Shown piece by piece: positions 44,673-55,105 of a stretch of 64,000 nt of DNA (positions are counted from its first letter, which is position 1; each line of letters begins with the position of its first letter). The notes under the pieces were generated by a model. The model ran no database searches and was not told the DNA's origin. It saw nothing but the letters and a program-made list of their open reading frames with translations. This stretch comes from Melitaea cinxia (taxonomy: Eukaryota; Arthropoda; Insecta; Lepidoptera; Nymphalidae), in assembly GCF_905220565.1 (NCBI RefSeq), contig NC_059402.1:2729501-2793500 (forward strand), written 5' to 3'. A program made the translations under genes and the position numbers.

Positions 44673-45575
44673 TGAAATAGGCCTACCAGGGAAAACGTAC
44701 TAATTGCACTACCTCAAAGGTGGCGTGGAAATGTGTGGATATTATGACGCTTTTAACTTCTTCAACTTTTTGAATCTTTATATATATAGAAAAAAAAGTA
44801 TTTAGACATTTTTTACTAACTCTGATCTACAATTTTTGTGTGAGCTAATTTTATGATATAAATTACCGTTATGCTGAAAGTCACGACGAAGTTTCGGATC
44901 GATGAGAACTTTTTAGATTTCATTTTTAATGGTGTTTTGAACAATCCTATCAATTTCCAGGTGAGTGAGAATTTTCGTACCGTCAGATGTCCAAATTAAC
45001 CGGATTACTACTGGTTCAAATTGAAAATTTATTTTTGTGTTGGATAGCCCATTTACCAAGGAAGCCTATAATTTATTTTTTCCCTCAAATTAACGCAGGT
45101 AAAACCATGGAGCATAGTTTAAGACAAAGACCGTACTAACTAATGAAACAAAGGCATTATAAGTTGTGTTTTAGTAACTGCCTAACAGACTTATAAATAT
45201 CTTTTAATCCCCAAGACTAGCAACTGATTGTAGTCGCAAACAATAAACAATTGACAATCATTAAAATTCATGAGCTGTAGACTTGCTGCGACCTGCCGAT
45301 ATTTAACCAGGCGTTTGACACGATCTGACACGACGCGCCTTTCGATTTTACCCTGCGTAATTTTCCGATAATGTAGGACCGTCGGAATAAAAAGTAACTT
45401 AAGTTACTTTGGATTGCCAGAGATTCAAGTACCAAGTTTACAATGATATGAGTGTTTATTTACGAAAAAAAGCAGTAAACATCTATACATTCTCACAGAC
45501 CTTTGGATTTATAATATTAGATAATTTTATAATCTTGCTACTTTTATCATTGCGAAAGTTAGAATGGATGGGTGT
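44673..45575. other. AT-rich spacer, nothing recognised
   Basis: A slightly GC-richer patch at 45285-45380 has no coding pattern I can support. Confidence 0.4.
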
Positions 45576-45783
45576 CTTTTTTTTATATAACCAGTTCGGC
45601 AAACACGGTTCACCTGATGGTAAGCGATTACCGTAGCTTATAGACGTCTGCAACACCAGAAAACGGGAACGGGAACATGGAAACAGTATTATTTAGCTGT
45701 GATCTTCTGTACGGTCAAGGTACTACCCCAGTCGAGCTGCTCCATATTTTGAGCAGAAAATTTCCTACTATGCCCTACCTAAG
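45576..45783 (-). mobile_element. Retroposed repeat family A, copy 5
   Basis: T run at 45577-45584, GATGGTAAGCGATTACCGTA core, then a deletion of about 80 bp that joins GCAACACCAGAAAACGGGAA to the distal part ending TATGCCCTACC. Confidence 0.7.
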
Positions 45784-46051
45784 TCAACTTTTAGTTACCT
45801 TAGTCTGCTACTTAATCACACATAAACGGATGACTGGATCTGCATTAATTTAGCACAGACAGGAATTTATCCCAGGAAAAAGCACTTTTTATGGGATTCA
45901 TTTATACAAGTCGCGTCCAATGGATTGTTTACAAATAAAATATTTGCATATATTTTTTAAAAAAATATTTTTTTAGGAGGTTAGCCAGAACTAACCTAAC
46001 GACAACCTTGAGAATTAATTCCAAAATGAATTTTTAACAAAATTCATAAAT

Positions 46052-46111
46052 TCATTATTTTACATTATTTCGTATTCCGTTTTACGAATACGAAATAATG
46101 TAAAATAATGA
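46052..46111. repeat. Perfect 26-bp-arm palindrome
   Basis: Arms 46052-46077 and 46086-46111 are exact inverses (TCATTATTTTACATTATTTC in the outer part), loop of 8 nt (CGTTTTAC). AT-rich. May be a tiny foldback element or a recent inverted duplication. Confidence 0.85.
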
Positions 46112-46204
46112 TACATTTAAGTTCCACGTGTGAACGAAGAGTTCATTCTAAATTATTTAAATTGAAGTATTTGTCTATGTATATAAATTATTTAACAATT
46201 TGTT

Positions 46205-46585
46205 AAATATTTACGCGAATTTCACTCATTATAATAAAACAACTTTTTCGAATTTTATCGCGATTTCTTATATAGTCCTCTGTGACCATGATTACTGTAA
46301 AGTATCCAAAACGTCGGCCATCTATAAAATATAACTAGCTGACCTGGCGAACTTTGTACCGACTTCTTTATTTTTTTCTTAAATATAATAATTAATATAT
46401 CAAAATAAAATATAGCCTATCTTTTAAGTTGGATCGAACTGCACATGGTGTGCGAATTTTATTATAATCGGTTAAGTGGTTTAGGAGTCCATTGAGGACA
46501 AACATTGTGACACGAGATTTATATATATTAAGATAAACCGCGATAATATGCAAAAAGTTTTTTTTTTCAAAATGATAAATATCTA
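46205..46585. mobile_element. MITE family G, split by a Helitron
   Basis: Left part TTTACGCGAATTTCACTCAT, ACAACTTTTTCGAATTTTAT and GTAAAGTATCCAAAACGTCG (46205-46334); right part ATAAACCGCGATAATATGCA and AAAAAGTT (46534-46585). Together they match family G at 35097-35281. Confidence 0.7.
46335..46533 (-). mobile_element. Helitron nested in MITE G
   Basis: CTAG at 46335-46338 with CTGACCTGGCGAACTTTGTA (3' end, minus strand); 5' end TCTTAATATATATAAATCTC. About 199 bp. Related to the family at 42592 and 54185 at its 3' end but different inside. Confidence 0.7.
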
Positions 46586-46728
46586 AGTCTCATATACATT
46601 AATACGCAAAGATTAAGATTTTGCCTCCCTTTCTAGAAAAAAACCTCACAATTACTGCACATAAATTAAATATCATTTTATAGATATTTGCTTGCTCTAT
46701 CGGCATCCACAACTGAATAATTTATTAT

Positions 46729-46987
46729 TGCTTTTGTTTTTGTAAATTAATTAATTATTAAAATTATATATAAGACAACTTTAATTTTGAAACAACGTCA
46801 ACATGTTTGAAGGTTGATTTTTTGACTTATTCAGTGCGAATTGTTCGCACAGGTATTGCTTTTGTAAATTAATTAATTTTTAAAATTATTTATAAGAAGG
46901 CTTTAATTTTGAAACAACGTCAACATGTTTGACGGTAAGTAAATTTTTTACTTATTCAGTGCGAATCGTTCGCACAGGTATTGCTAG
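46729..46987 (+). mobile_element. Helitron 3' end duplicated in tandem
   Basis: Two direct units (period 125 bp) of CTTTTGTAAATTAATTAAT, TTTAATTTTGAAACAACGTC, AACATGTTTGAxGG, ending in the hairpin GTGCGAATxGTTCGCAC and AGGTATTGCT. Only the second unit continues to CTAG (46984-46987) and T, the true Helitron end. Confidence 0.6.
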
Positions 46988-46989
46988 TT

Positions 46990-47130
46990 ACAATATAAAC
47001 GCACACTAGTGAAAGCATGTTGCTAACCTTAGCCAGGAGCTCTAGCTATCTTATTCAGCACAGCAAAACGACTTAAGAGTAATATCATTAAACTAGGATT
47101 TTCTGCAATGTTGAGGTACGCCCCAGGTCC
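46990..47130 (-). mobile_element. Retroposed repeat family A, old copy
   Basis: GTTGCTAACCTTAGCCAGGA, GCTCTAGCTATCTTATTCAG and TTTCTGCAATGTTGAGGTAC correspond in order to the middle and distal parts of family A. The tail side is replaced by the Helitron end. Confidence 0.5.
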
Positions 47131-47612
47131 AGGTGATATCTAAGCAGCTAAAGCCGTCAGTAGTTTGTCATTTACGGCAAAACGCTTACGTGTTCTGTTG
47201 AAGCACTGTTTACAACCGCCACCCTAAGTTTACTCAAGGCTTATTTCGGAGACCTATAAATGAACCAAATTGTTGACTAAGACTAAAAGGATTATCATCC
47301 TTGGCTACGCCTTTGGACGGATAAATATTAATTTTGGTGCGGCCTGACTACACCGAACTTGTGAAAATAACCTATAGTAATAATATAATGTTTTGCATTC
47401 TAACAAAACAATTATTATGTGTTGAATAAAACACACTGGCCGTCATACAATACAGTGTGTTTAAGGAAAGCACACACAAACAACCGTTCTGGTGTATTCG
47501 CCTAAAACTAGCAATAATAAAAAATAAATCACCACCAGGATTAGCATAATTTTAATGCATGATGTATAACTAAAGCATGAGCACTTCAGAGCCTATGGAT
47601 GTAAAATTTAAA
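47131..47612. other. AT-rich spacer, nothing recognised
   Basis: No gene or repeat identified. Confidence 0.4.
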
Positions 47613-47785
47613 TCAATATAAATAAAAATGAATGTTGCTAAGCGCATAACTCGAGAATGGCTCCACCGATTTGGTTAATTTTTTTGTATGTTACTTAAAA
47701 CTCACGGAAGGTTTTAATGCTGGAAAAAAATTTAAAAAATTGACTATTAAATTTTTTACAGAAAGATTTCTGTCCGGGCAGCTAG
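47613..47785 (+). mobile_element. Short non-autonomous Helitron (173 bp)
   Basis: TCAATATAAATAAAAATGAA at the 5' end, GCTAAGCGCATAACTCGAGA inside as in the 54185 copy, and TTTCTGTCCGGGCAG then CTAG at 47782-47785 and T. Confidence 0.7.
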
Positions 47786-47839
47786 TATAAAAATAAAAAC
47801 ATATTTACAGTGTGTCGTACGGAATAGACTGATTAATTT

Positions 47840-48005
47840 CATATAGATAAAAATGAAACGCCGAAACGACGGCCGAACGAATGCACCAAATTGGTAAATT
47901 CTTTTTTTTGTGCTCCTTATTGTCGGGATAAATTTTGTTTAAAAAAATTGTTATCATAACGAAAAAAAAAAATTGTCGTACGAAGTTCAGCGGTTCAGCT
48001 AATTA
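47840..48005 (+). mobile_element. Degenerate Helitron
   Basis: ATAGATAAAAATGAAACGCC at the left, GAATGCACCAAATTGGTAAA inside, and TACGAAGTTCAGCGGTTCAG then CTAA at the right. Same layout as 54185-54476 but heavily diverged. Confidence 0.45.
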
Positions 48006-48504
48006 TCATTAAATGTAGTATAATAATTATTATTTCACTGCTCAGCAACAGTTCCACATCAGGAGCGATCACTCGCCTTCATCAACAGGTGCTAAAAACG
48101 CCTGCTGCTCAGACGCGCGGTGCTCTCGTAGACCGTGACGTACGATGTTTTTCCTTCACGCGTTGATCATTCAAATTGTTGATGCATGTCGCACGCAACG
48201 AAAATTAAATTAAAATTCCTATTTTTATAAACAAATCACTAATTATTTGTTTTTTAATATGTTTATGTTGATTATTACTTAGTTAGAATGAATTAATTTT
48301 TGTTGTGAAATTTGTTGTGAATGTTTTGAACACGTTTACAATCTTAAAAAATAGTTTAAAGTCAAATGACTCTCACTCACTCACTCAGTAAGATTATGAA
48401 ATAAGTTTTGGGTTCAGGGCTTCATAAAGAAGCATAAATAAAAAAAGTTTGTAATTATTAAGCTGTGCATGTAAGAAGTTATACTTCATTGCCTTACTAA
48501 CTTC
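48006..48504. other. AT-rich spacer, nothing recognised
   Basis: No gene or repeat identified. Confidence 0.4.
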
Positions 48505-48625
48505 ACGTTGCTAACTTCTTCTTCGTTGACTAGCTAACTGCAGGGTATCAGTTTTTTTTTGTGACGGTATGCGCGCGCATCGTCAAAATTTACTCTCACC
48601 ATTTTTCCCTAACGCGCCAAAAGTA
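48505..48625. repeat. Repeat family H, copy 2
   Basis: Same 115-bp block as 38266-38385: CTTCTTCTTCGTTGACTAGC, GTGACGGTATGCGCGCGCAT and TTTTTCCCTAACGCGCCAAA. Confidence 0.6.
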
Positions 48626-49027
48626 TATCTTCAAAAAGTTTATGCTTATCATTTGCATCGATAACAAACAGAGGATAACAAATAAAAACACAATATCAAG
48701 TACCTTTAGTAGACCACTTAATCATCTACTACTACCTACAATAATATTAAACCTGTAATGTCTACATCCAAAAATAAATTAAAAAACACAATTTCAGAGA
48801 AACTTCAAAAAGAGCATCAGATATTTATGTTCATCTAAATAAACGTACAGCGCGATTTAGTATACGTTGAACAAGCGTATTCTTTTAATATACCCTCTAA
48901 AATAAAAACAAGATTTCCGTGATTTATTTAGAATGCTTTGGCAACTTCATGCAATAAATTTAAGTACCTCGTATGAGAGATGTATTTTTAGCACATCAGA
49001 AAAGGATAGATTAATATTTGCACTAAC
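48626..49027. other. AT-rich spacer, nothing recognised
   Basis: No gene or repeat identified. Confidence 0.4.
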
Positions 49028-49150
49028 ACACATAAGTTCACGTCAAAAATGGCATGAACTCATATGTTTTGCCCAGTTACCACGCTGGGCAGACGGGTTG
49101 GTGACCGCAGGGCTGGCTTTGTCGCACCGAAGACGCTACTGCCCTTCTTC
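49028..49150 (-). mobile_element. RTE-tailed SINE family B, copy 5 (middle part)
   Basis: GTTCACGTCAAAAATGGCAT, CCACGCTGGGCAGACGGGTT, GACCGCAGGGCTGGCTTTGT and CACCGAAGACGCTACTGCCC. Directly abuts a LINE family F 3' end at 49151. Confidence 0.7.
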
Positions 49151-49375
49151 GTTATATATTAAAATCAAAATCAAAAACAGCTTTATTCAAATAGGCTCTA
49201 AGAGCACTTTCGAATCGTCATTTTACAATTAAAAACTTTAAAAACAAATCATTATTTTCGCAAAAGTAAAGCTACCATCGATTCGGAACGTAGATTCTAC
49301 AGAGAAGACTCGGCAAGGAACTGCGTAGTTACTCTTTTGAAAAATAATACATAAACTGTGTTTTAATACGAAATT
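49151..49375 (-). mobile_element. LINE family F 3' end
   Basis: Inverse of 44470-44672. ATCAAAATCAAAAACAGCTT (49162 onward), TCGAATCGTCATTTTACAAT, CATCGATTCGGAACGTAGAT and GCAAGGAACTGCGTAGTTAC. Non-coding UTR only; the ORF side is missing. Confidence 0.7.
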
Positions 49376-49525
49376 AGTAACATGTTGCATAGAATACAGC
49401 GTCACTAAGTCTACACATCTTTATCAACTATGTAATCCTGCACCGAGTAATAAGCTGTATCTATTATTTTTTTTTTAAATAAAAACTTTAAATTATTTAT
49501 TTTATACATTGGCGAATAACGATCG
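49376..49525. other. Short AT-rich spacer
   Basis: Nothing recognised before the left end of the piggyBac element. Confidence 0.4.
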
Positions 49526-49539
49526 CTATATCCCTTTCA
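49526..49539 (+). repeat. piggyBac left inverted tip
   Basis: CTATATCCCTTTCA; the inverse is at 52118-52131. Confidence 0.8.
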
Positions 49540-49708
49540 CGACGCCGGAACACGATCGTGCATTTTATTTTTAAAAAATCCCGCGCTTTTTCTAACCAAC
49601 TTTTCGGGCCCAAGACACTAGCCAACGATCGTGCACGAGTCTGTTTATGAATCAAACGCGCGGATGCGAGTGAGAAGGCAGTCAGTGCTCTTTGACCTTG
49701 CGGTGAAG

Positions 49709-51795
49709 ATGTCGGCGTATTTTGTTGAGCGGAGTGGTCGGAGTAAGTATTGAGTTTTTTGTTTTTTATTTAACTATTTTGATATGATTTTGCTTTTAAT
49801 AGCTTGCTTAGTTACTAATGGCATGTAGTAAACAATATTATTGGTATTAATTACTTTGCATTGGATAACATAACCTCTCAAATATTGGTTTGCACGATAG
49901 TTACGATCCGACTCAAACGCAACTTTTGGTGTCATACTTTGTATGGCGGGAAATCTGTCTTTTTTTTTACTTTAATTAAAGTTTTCTTTATTTCTGCTTT
50001 CAGGATCGGAAATAACGGATGAGTTGTTGCTTCAGCTAATTGGAGACGGCAATGACTCCGAAATAGAAGAAGTGGAAGATGACGAAGGTGATCGAGAAGA
50101 ATCGGTTTTGCCGTTGGTGCCTGCTGAGGAGCCTGAATCATCTCCCCGTCCAGGTCCATCATCTGCTACTGCACCAAAAGCTCGTCAAAAGTCGACAAAA
50201 AGCCGAGACACTCGCCGTAGAATTTGGAAGCAGATGCCTTTCAATCAGAAGGAACACTGCTATCCGGATCGTTCGTCAGTAGCGGTAAGGTCACCTCTGG
50301 CCTACTTTGAAGACTATTTTGATGAAAATTTTTTTGAGCATGTGGCTGTTTGTACGGGAAAACGGGAAAAGTTTTGAACACCACAGTGGCAGAGTTGAAA
50401 AAATTTGTTTGAATTCATTTCATCATGGGATGTATTCCATACCCCCGCATTCACTTGTACTGGCGGAATGAAATGCGATTAGCTTTAGTTGCTGACAAAA
50501 TTTCTAGAGATCGTTTCAAGATTCTTCGTATGGCATTCCACGTTGTCGATAGTGATGACGCTCCGGCAGGAAACCAGAATTCATTCTGGAAAGTGCAACC
50601 TGTACTTACTCAAGTCAAAAATGCTTGCGACAAATTAGAACGTCAACCAGGCTTTTATTCCATCGACGAGCAAATGATTCCATTCTCTGGGACATGTCCA
50701 CGTGGTTTGAGACAAGTAATAAAAACAAAGCCGCGTCCACAAGGGCTAAAAGCTTTCGTTGCTACTACAAGCGATGGTTTGATGATCGACTTCGAAGTTT
50801 ATCAGGGCGCAAAAACAAACTTTGGAGACAAATCTCTAGGCGTTGGAGCTTCTGTCATTCTTCATCTCTCTAAGTCAATTCCACGTGGTAGTTGTCTATA
50901 TTTTGACCGGTTTTTTTCATCTATACCTTTACTTGAGAGATTGAATGAGTTGGGACTTCATGGGACCGGTACAATAATGATGAATAAAATTCCGGAGAGG
51001 AAGAACATGGACTTTAAGCTAGATAGAAAAATGAAACGTGGCGAATCTTAACAATTCGTTAGCAATGACGTTGTTGTTGTTAATTGGATGGACAACAAAT
51101 CCATCCTTGTAGCATCCAATTGTACATCTGGAGATGATTCTTGTTTCATTAGGCGATGGGATAAAAATCTCTCAGCATTTACAGACGTAAGATGTCCAAG
51201 TGTGATCGCAAATTACAACAAAAATATGGGAGGCGTAGATATACTCGATCAGTCCATGGAATACTATCGGACTTTCATTAAAACGAAAAAATGGACTCTA
51301 AAAGTCATCCTCCATTTTTTTGACTTGGCCCTTTCGAATGCTCGGCGTTTGTATGTGTTAAATTCGATCACAACTAGAGTACCCAAAAAAAAAATAATTG
51401 ACTTGTTGGAGTTTCGAATGCAAGTGTCAGATGGACTTGTCAACGCACCAGAACGTAAAAGATCTGATACTTATGAACAAGATGAGAACCAGGCTCCTAA
51501 TACGTCTAAGTTCCGTCGATCAAATCCACCTTCTATAGCCAAAAGGTATGATGGATATGATCATCTTCCATCATTCGATGAAATAGATAACCCAAGAGCA
51601 TGCAGGATGGAAGGTTGCAAAAGTAGGTCAAAAATACTATGTACCAAATGTGAGGTTTACCTTTGTTGTCTAGAAAACAAAACTGTTTTTCACTGTATCA
51701 TACAAAGTAGAAAGTTGAAGACTGAGAAAAGTATTCATATAATTTTTGTTTATTTTTGTATTGTTTTAAGAAGATTTTTATTTTTGTTAATTTAA
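49709..51795 (+). pseudogene. piggyBac transposase with one intron, broken
   Basis: Predicted start ATG at 49709 in a short exon (49709-49742, 'MSAYFVERSGR'), intron 49743-50003 (GTAAGT donor, TTTCTGCTTTCAG acceptor), then the main exon. Acidic N-terminal region (50024-50160), then the DDE_Tnp_1_7-type domain. The three catalytic Asp residues are present: 'SIDEQMIPF' (near 50660), 'LYFDRFFSS' (near 50905) and 'MGGVDILDQ' (near 51230). The C-terminus has a cysteine-rich finger, 'CRMEGC...CTKCEVYLCC' (51600-51680). Breaks: a frameshift near 50355-50365, an in-frame TGA near 50412 and an in-frame TAA at 51049-51051. All key residues survive, so the loss of function is recent or moderate. Length is similar to other piggyBac-family transposases. 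Confidence 0.85.
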
Positions 51796-52117
51796 TTATT
51801 ACTGACTCTTAAGACTAAATTGATTTGCAATTTGATTAAGACTGATTACTTAATGTTCCTACTACTAAAATAATAAATATACATAATATGTTTCTATGAT
51901 ATATTTTATTTTATTTATGTTTTTACCTTAAAAGTCTAACACCGTCACTATCGTGCAAATAATTAGTTTAAGCCTGAGCATCACGATCGTGCTGGGTCCC
52001 CCCACACTAGGAGGGGTGAGGGGGATTTTTTCAAATATTTTTTTGGGATATCCTATCCAATATTGAAACATGCTATGTAGTCAAAAATCTTAATTTTGAA
52101 AAATCAGGAATCAGGCC

Positions 52118-52131
52118 TGAAAGGGATATAG
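52118..52131 (-). repeat. piggyBac right inverted tip
   Basis: TGAAAGGGATATAG, inverse of the left tip. Confidence 0.8.
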
Positions 52132-52984
52132 ATATTTATGATAACAACCGGGACCGACGGCCTAACGTCGAACTCTAATGCACGGTGGGGAAACGCACAA
52201 AGACAGACATCCAAACTGGAACGAAATATTATATAGTTATACAACACTTGAAAATAGAATGAGTACCAAGTTTCGGGAAAATATGTAGTTGTAACGAAAC
52301 TCCTAATAGATATATAAAGTAGTGACCCATTGCTGTCACTAAGCAACGCCCTGCTGCTCCCAACTGATCAATTTGAATACGAGTACTGATTAATTGGGAT
52401 ATAATTGGTCAAGAGGCGTGGCTGAGCTAAAGACAGCGATGACTCGCAATTTTCCTAACGCGAATAGACTATAGAGTTTTTAATTTTATTGCTAATGTAC
52501 CACGTTTATGATTCTAAGCGCGTTTTTATTGTAGTTTTTTATCTCAATAATCGGGCTAATTTATTATCAAAACACGCTAATAGTATGAGATCAGCGTTGA
52601 AACAAATAAACAGATGTGTAGCTAAAGATTCTTATACCAGTCGACATAAACAAACAACTACAGAGATCCGCTGATTTATAGAGGCGGTACTTCATAAATA
52701 CAGCTATTACTGCTACTAGGGCTGATAACGACGTTTTACGAACACATTATTTTATAACATTAAACCCGGATGAAATCACTAAACCTTTACAATCAGATAA
52801 ACATTCGTAACGCGAACATATGACATAAGCGGGGATCCAACCCACAACCACTGTCGCAATACTCAGTATCTATAACTAACATACCGAATCGTGATCAGAT
52901 GAAAGATTATTTTTTAGAAACAATTTAATCGATATCATTTTTAAGAACATAGCGGTGACATTTAAACACAATTATGATAAGAAA
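52132..52984. other. AT-rich DNA with a B-box-like segment
   Basis: GTGGTTGTGGGTTGGATCCC on the minus strand (52828-52847) may be a SINE remnant. No gene. Confidence 0.35.
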
Positions 52985-53085
52985 TACGTATACAGTACAC
53001 CACGCACACACGCACGCACAACACACGCACACACATGCATACACACGCGTACACACATCTACACGCACAAGCATACGCACGGTTA
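52985..53085. repeat. Degenerate (CA)n tract
   Basis: About 90 bp of imperfect CACACG repeats. Open frames over it encode only His-Thr or Cys-Val repeats and are not genes. Confidence 0.85.
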
Positions 53086-53407
53086 GAATTGCACTCATAA
53101 TAAACACACTGAAAGATTACAGTGGAATTAGAATCATACATTCCTTTATGAAATCATTTATAAAGTAACTTATTATTAAATTCGATGAACGTTTGGCCGT
53201 GGTTATTATCTTTATTTCATTTACTACGAGCGTATTGATTACAAAGAGGGAATAAGAGCTATAGCGCTCTCGGCTGTAGTCGATTCTATGAAATTTGTGA
53301 AAGAATTCATTGTAACAGAGCTTGTCTCATCAAAATGTCCGAAACCTGTCTTATTAGGATTTAATAAAAAAAGAATAAGGACCTTTAGGAAAATTAATCT
53401 TATTATA

Positions 53408-53495
53408 TCTATAAAAATAAATGGAGAGCCGGTTTATTTGTTCGCTTTTACTGCGAAAACTACTGAAGTGGTCGGAATAATACTAATAAAGATAT
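53408..53495 (+). mobile_element. Helitron 5' portion
   Basis: TCTATAAAAATAAATGGAGA, GCCGGTTTATTTGTTCGCTT then TACTGCGAAAACTACTGAAG resemble 7778-7870. The rest is cut off by the family A copy that follows. Confidence 0.5.
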
Positions 53496-53499
53496 ATTT

Positions 53500-53727
53500 T
53501 TATAGAACTTGGTCGGCAAACAAGCGTACGTCTCACGTGATGGTAAGCGATTACCGTAGCTTATAAACGTCTGCAATACTAGGAGCATTGAAAGCGCGTT
53601 GCCAACCCTAACTCCATCCCTTCTCCGGAGCTCGCTTGCAGACACCACATGAACACAAGACTATTTGAGAGTAGTATTATTTAGCTGTAATCTTTTATAA
53701 GGTCGAGGTACTTCCCCAGTCGGTCTT
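53500..53727 (-). mobile_element. Retroposed repeat family A, copy 6
   Basis: GGTCGGCAAACAAGCGTACG, GATGGTAAGCGATTACCGTA, GCGTTGCCAACCCTAACTCC, and GTCGAGGTACTTCCCCAGTC. The distal part runs into a family I insertion. Confidence 0.75.
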
Positions 53728-54095
53728 TTTTTTATACAATGATAGGCTTGCGTTTGACCGCTATTTCACCTGATGATAAGTGAAAATGCGGTCTAAGATG
53801 GAGCACGCTTACCTAGAAGTAACCTATTCACTCGCGACTTAAAGATCCCCAGGTTATAATTTTCTGGAAACACAGGTCTGCACCAAATAATGGACAAGAT
53901 ATTTAGTGAGTATATTTTTGTTATGTCGCGTCATTTCAAACGCACATACCAAGCAGTCTTAGTATTATTTAGCTGTAAACTTCATTAAGGTCGAGGTACT
54001 TCCCCAGTCGGTCTGCACCAAATAATGGACAACATATTTAGTGAGTATATTTTTATGTCGCGACATTTCAAACGCATTTACTAAGCAGTCGATCT
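53665..54095. repeat. Direct duplication with an insertion in the first copy
   Basis: Unit 1: 53665-53724 plus 53874-53960; unit 2: 53962-54095. Each has AGTATTATTTAGCTGTAA, GAGGTACTTCCCCAGTCGGT, CTGCACCAAATAATGGACAA and ATTTCAAACGCA. Family I interrupts only unit 1, so it came after the duplication or was lost from unit 2. Confidence 0.7.
53725..53873 (-). mobile_element. Retroposed repeat family I
   Basis: T run at 53725-53733 (poly(A) on the minus strand), GATAGGCTTGCGTTTGACCG, ATTTCACCTGATGATAAGTG, TCTAAGATGGAGCACGCTTA, CACTCGCGACTTAAAGATCC. A known-looking lepidopteran repeat; GGTC lies on both sides. Confidence 0.6.
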
Positions 54096-54184
54096 AATAG
54101 AAACACACACACACAATATTTTATGTAGACCCCGTATTAGCGCGGTAAACAAAAACGTCATTTTACTTTATAATAGATTGATAA

Positions 54185-54476
54185 TCTTCTATAATATAAA
54201 AATGAGTCGCTGAATGTGTTGCTAAGCGCAAAACTCAAGAACGGTTGGACCGATTTCGCTAATTCTTTTTTTTAAATATTCCTTGAAGTACGAGGATGGT
54301 TCTTACGGAGAGAAAAATTCTAAAAAAAAAAATTAAATTTCCTGAAATGTCTAAAAACAACACTTTTCTATACTCCCATACAAAAGATTTGTGATAATAC
54401 TTAAAAGTCAATTTGAACTTTAATACCATACGATAAAGTTTGTGTTAGGCGATACGAAGTTCGCCGGGTCAGCTAG
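54185..54476 (+). mobile_element. Non-autonomous Helitron (292 bp)
   Basis: TCTTCTATAATATAAAAATG at the 5' end; GAAGTTCGCCGGGTCAG then CTAG at 54473-54476 and T at the 3' end. Inverted, it matches 42592-42893 from end to end, including the TTTAATTTCCTGAAAxxxTC and ACCATACGATAAAGTTTGTG blocks. Confidence 0.85.
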
Positions 54477-54922
54477 TATTATAATAAGTATTAATTGACA
54501 TTAATAAACAAAGCTTTTAACGGAAGACTCTTTTGTTATATTAAGAAATAACGTGATTAATCTTAGATATTACTTCAAAGGATGTCGTCTTATACATAAA
54601 ATACGCTACGATAATTAAGTAAAGAAAGGAAACACAACAATGGAGCGAAGGAGGCGGGAGAAAGCTCTACAATCAATATAGTAGCGAAGGATTTCTAACG
54701 TTTATTCGTAGCTAACGTATACTAACGCGATCACTCTTCATATTTTAATTTATATTTGTTTGGTGCTTACCACGTTTATTGTTTTATTCAGATCCCTTTA
54801 TTTCGGCAATATTTCAATCGCCATGATCGCGCTGAGACTTATATACTAAAACTCAGTCGCTGTTCTAATGTAAGAAATTTTATGCCTGTGTTTTAGGTCA
54901 CAACCGACTGATATAATTCATA
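54477..54922. other. AT-rich spacer, nothing recognised
   Basis: No gene or repeat identified. Confidence 0.4.
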
Positions 54923-55105
54923 CTAACTGATTCCGCAAACGTTGTTTTGCCATATATGTTATTAACCCCCTTATATAATATAATTATATAACTTAGGTGT
55001 ATGAAAAATAGATGTTGGCCGATTCTCCGACCTATCCCGATATGCACACAAAATTTCATAAAAATCGGTCGGTCGGATGAGAATTATATATATATAAAAT
55101 TTTAA
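54923..55105 (-). mobile_element. Helitron, minus strand
   Basis: CTAA at 54923-54926 (TTAG on the minus strand) with CTGATTCCGCAAACGTTGTT, then TTTTTCATACACCTAAGTTA (minus strand) and GCATATCGGGATAGGTCGGA. Same family as 20330-20491. Confidence 0.6.

Larger units (their letters stand above)
49526..52131 (+). mobile_element. piggyBac-superfamily transposon, inactive
   Basis: Inverted tips CTATATCCCTTTCA at 49526-49539 and its inverse at 52118-52131. Just inside each end lie copies of a subterminal motif ACGATCGTGC (49552-49561, 49625-49634, 51983-51992, and a variant at 51949). It carries a single intron-containing transposase gene that is now broken. If the palindrome TATA counts as the target duplication the element is 49531-52126 and the tip is TCCCTTTCA; canonical piggyBac targets are TTAA, which is not present at either side. 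Confidence 0.85.

Noticed and set aside
52925..53168. His-Thr or Cys-Val rich frames
   Set aside because: Both are translations of the degenerate (CA)n tract.
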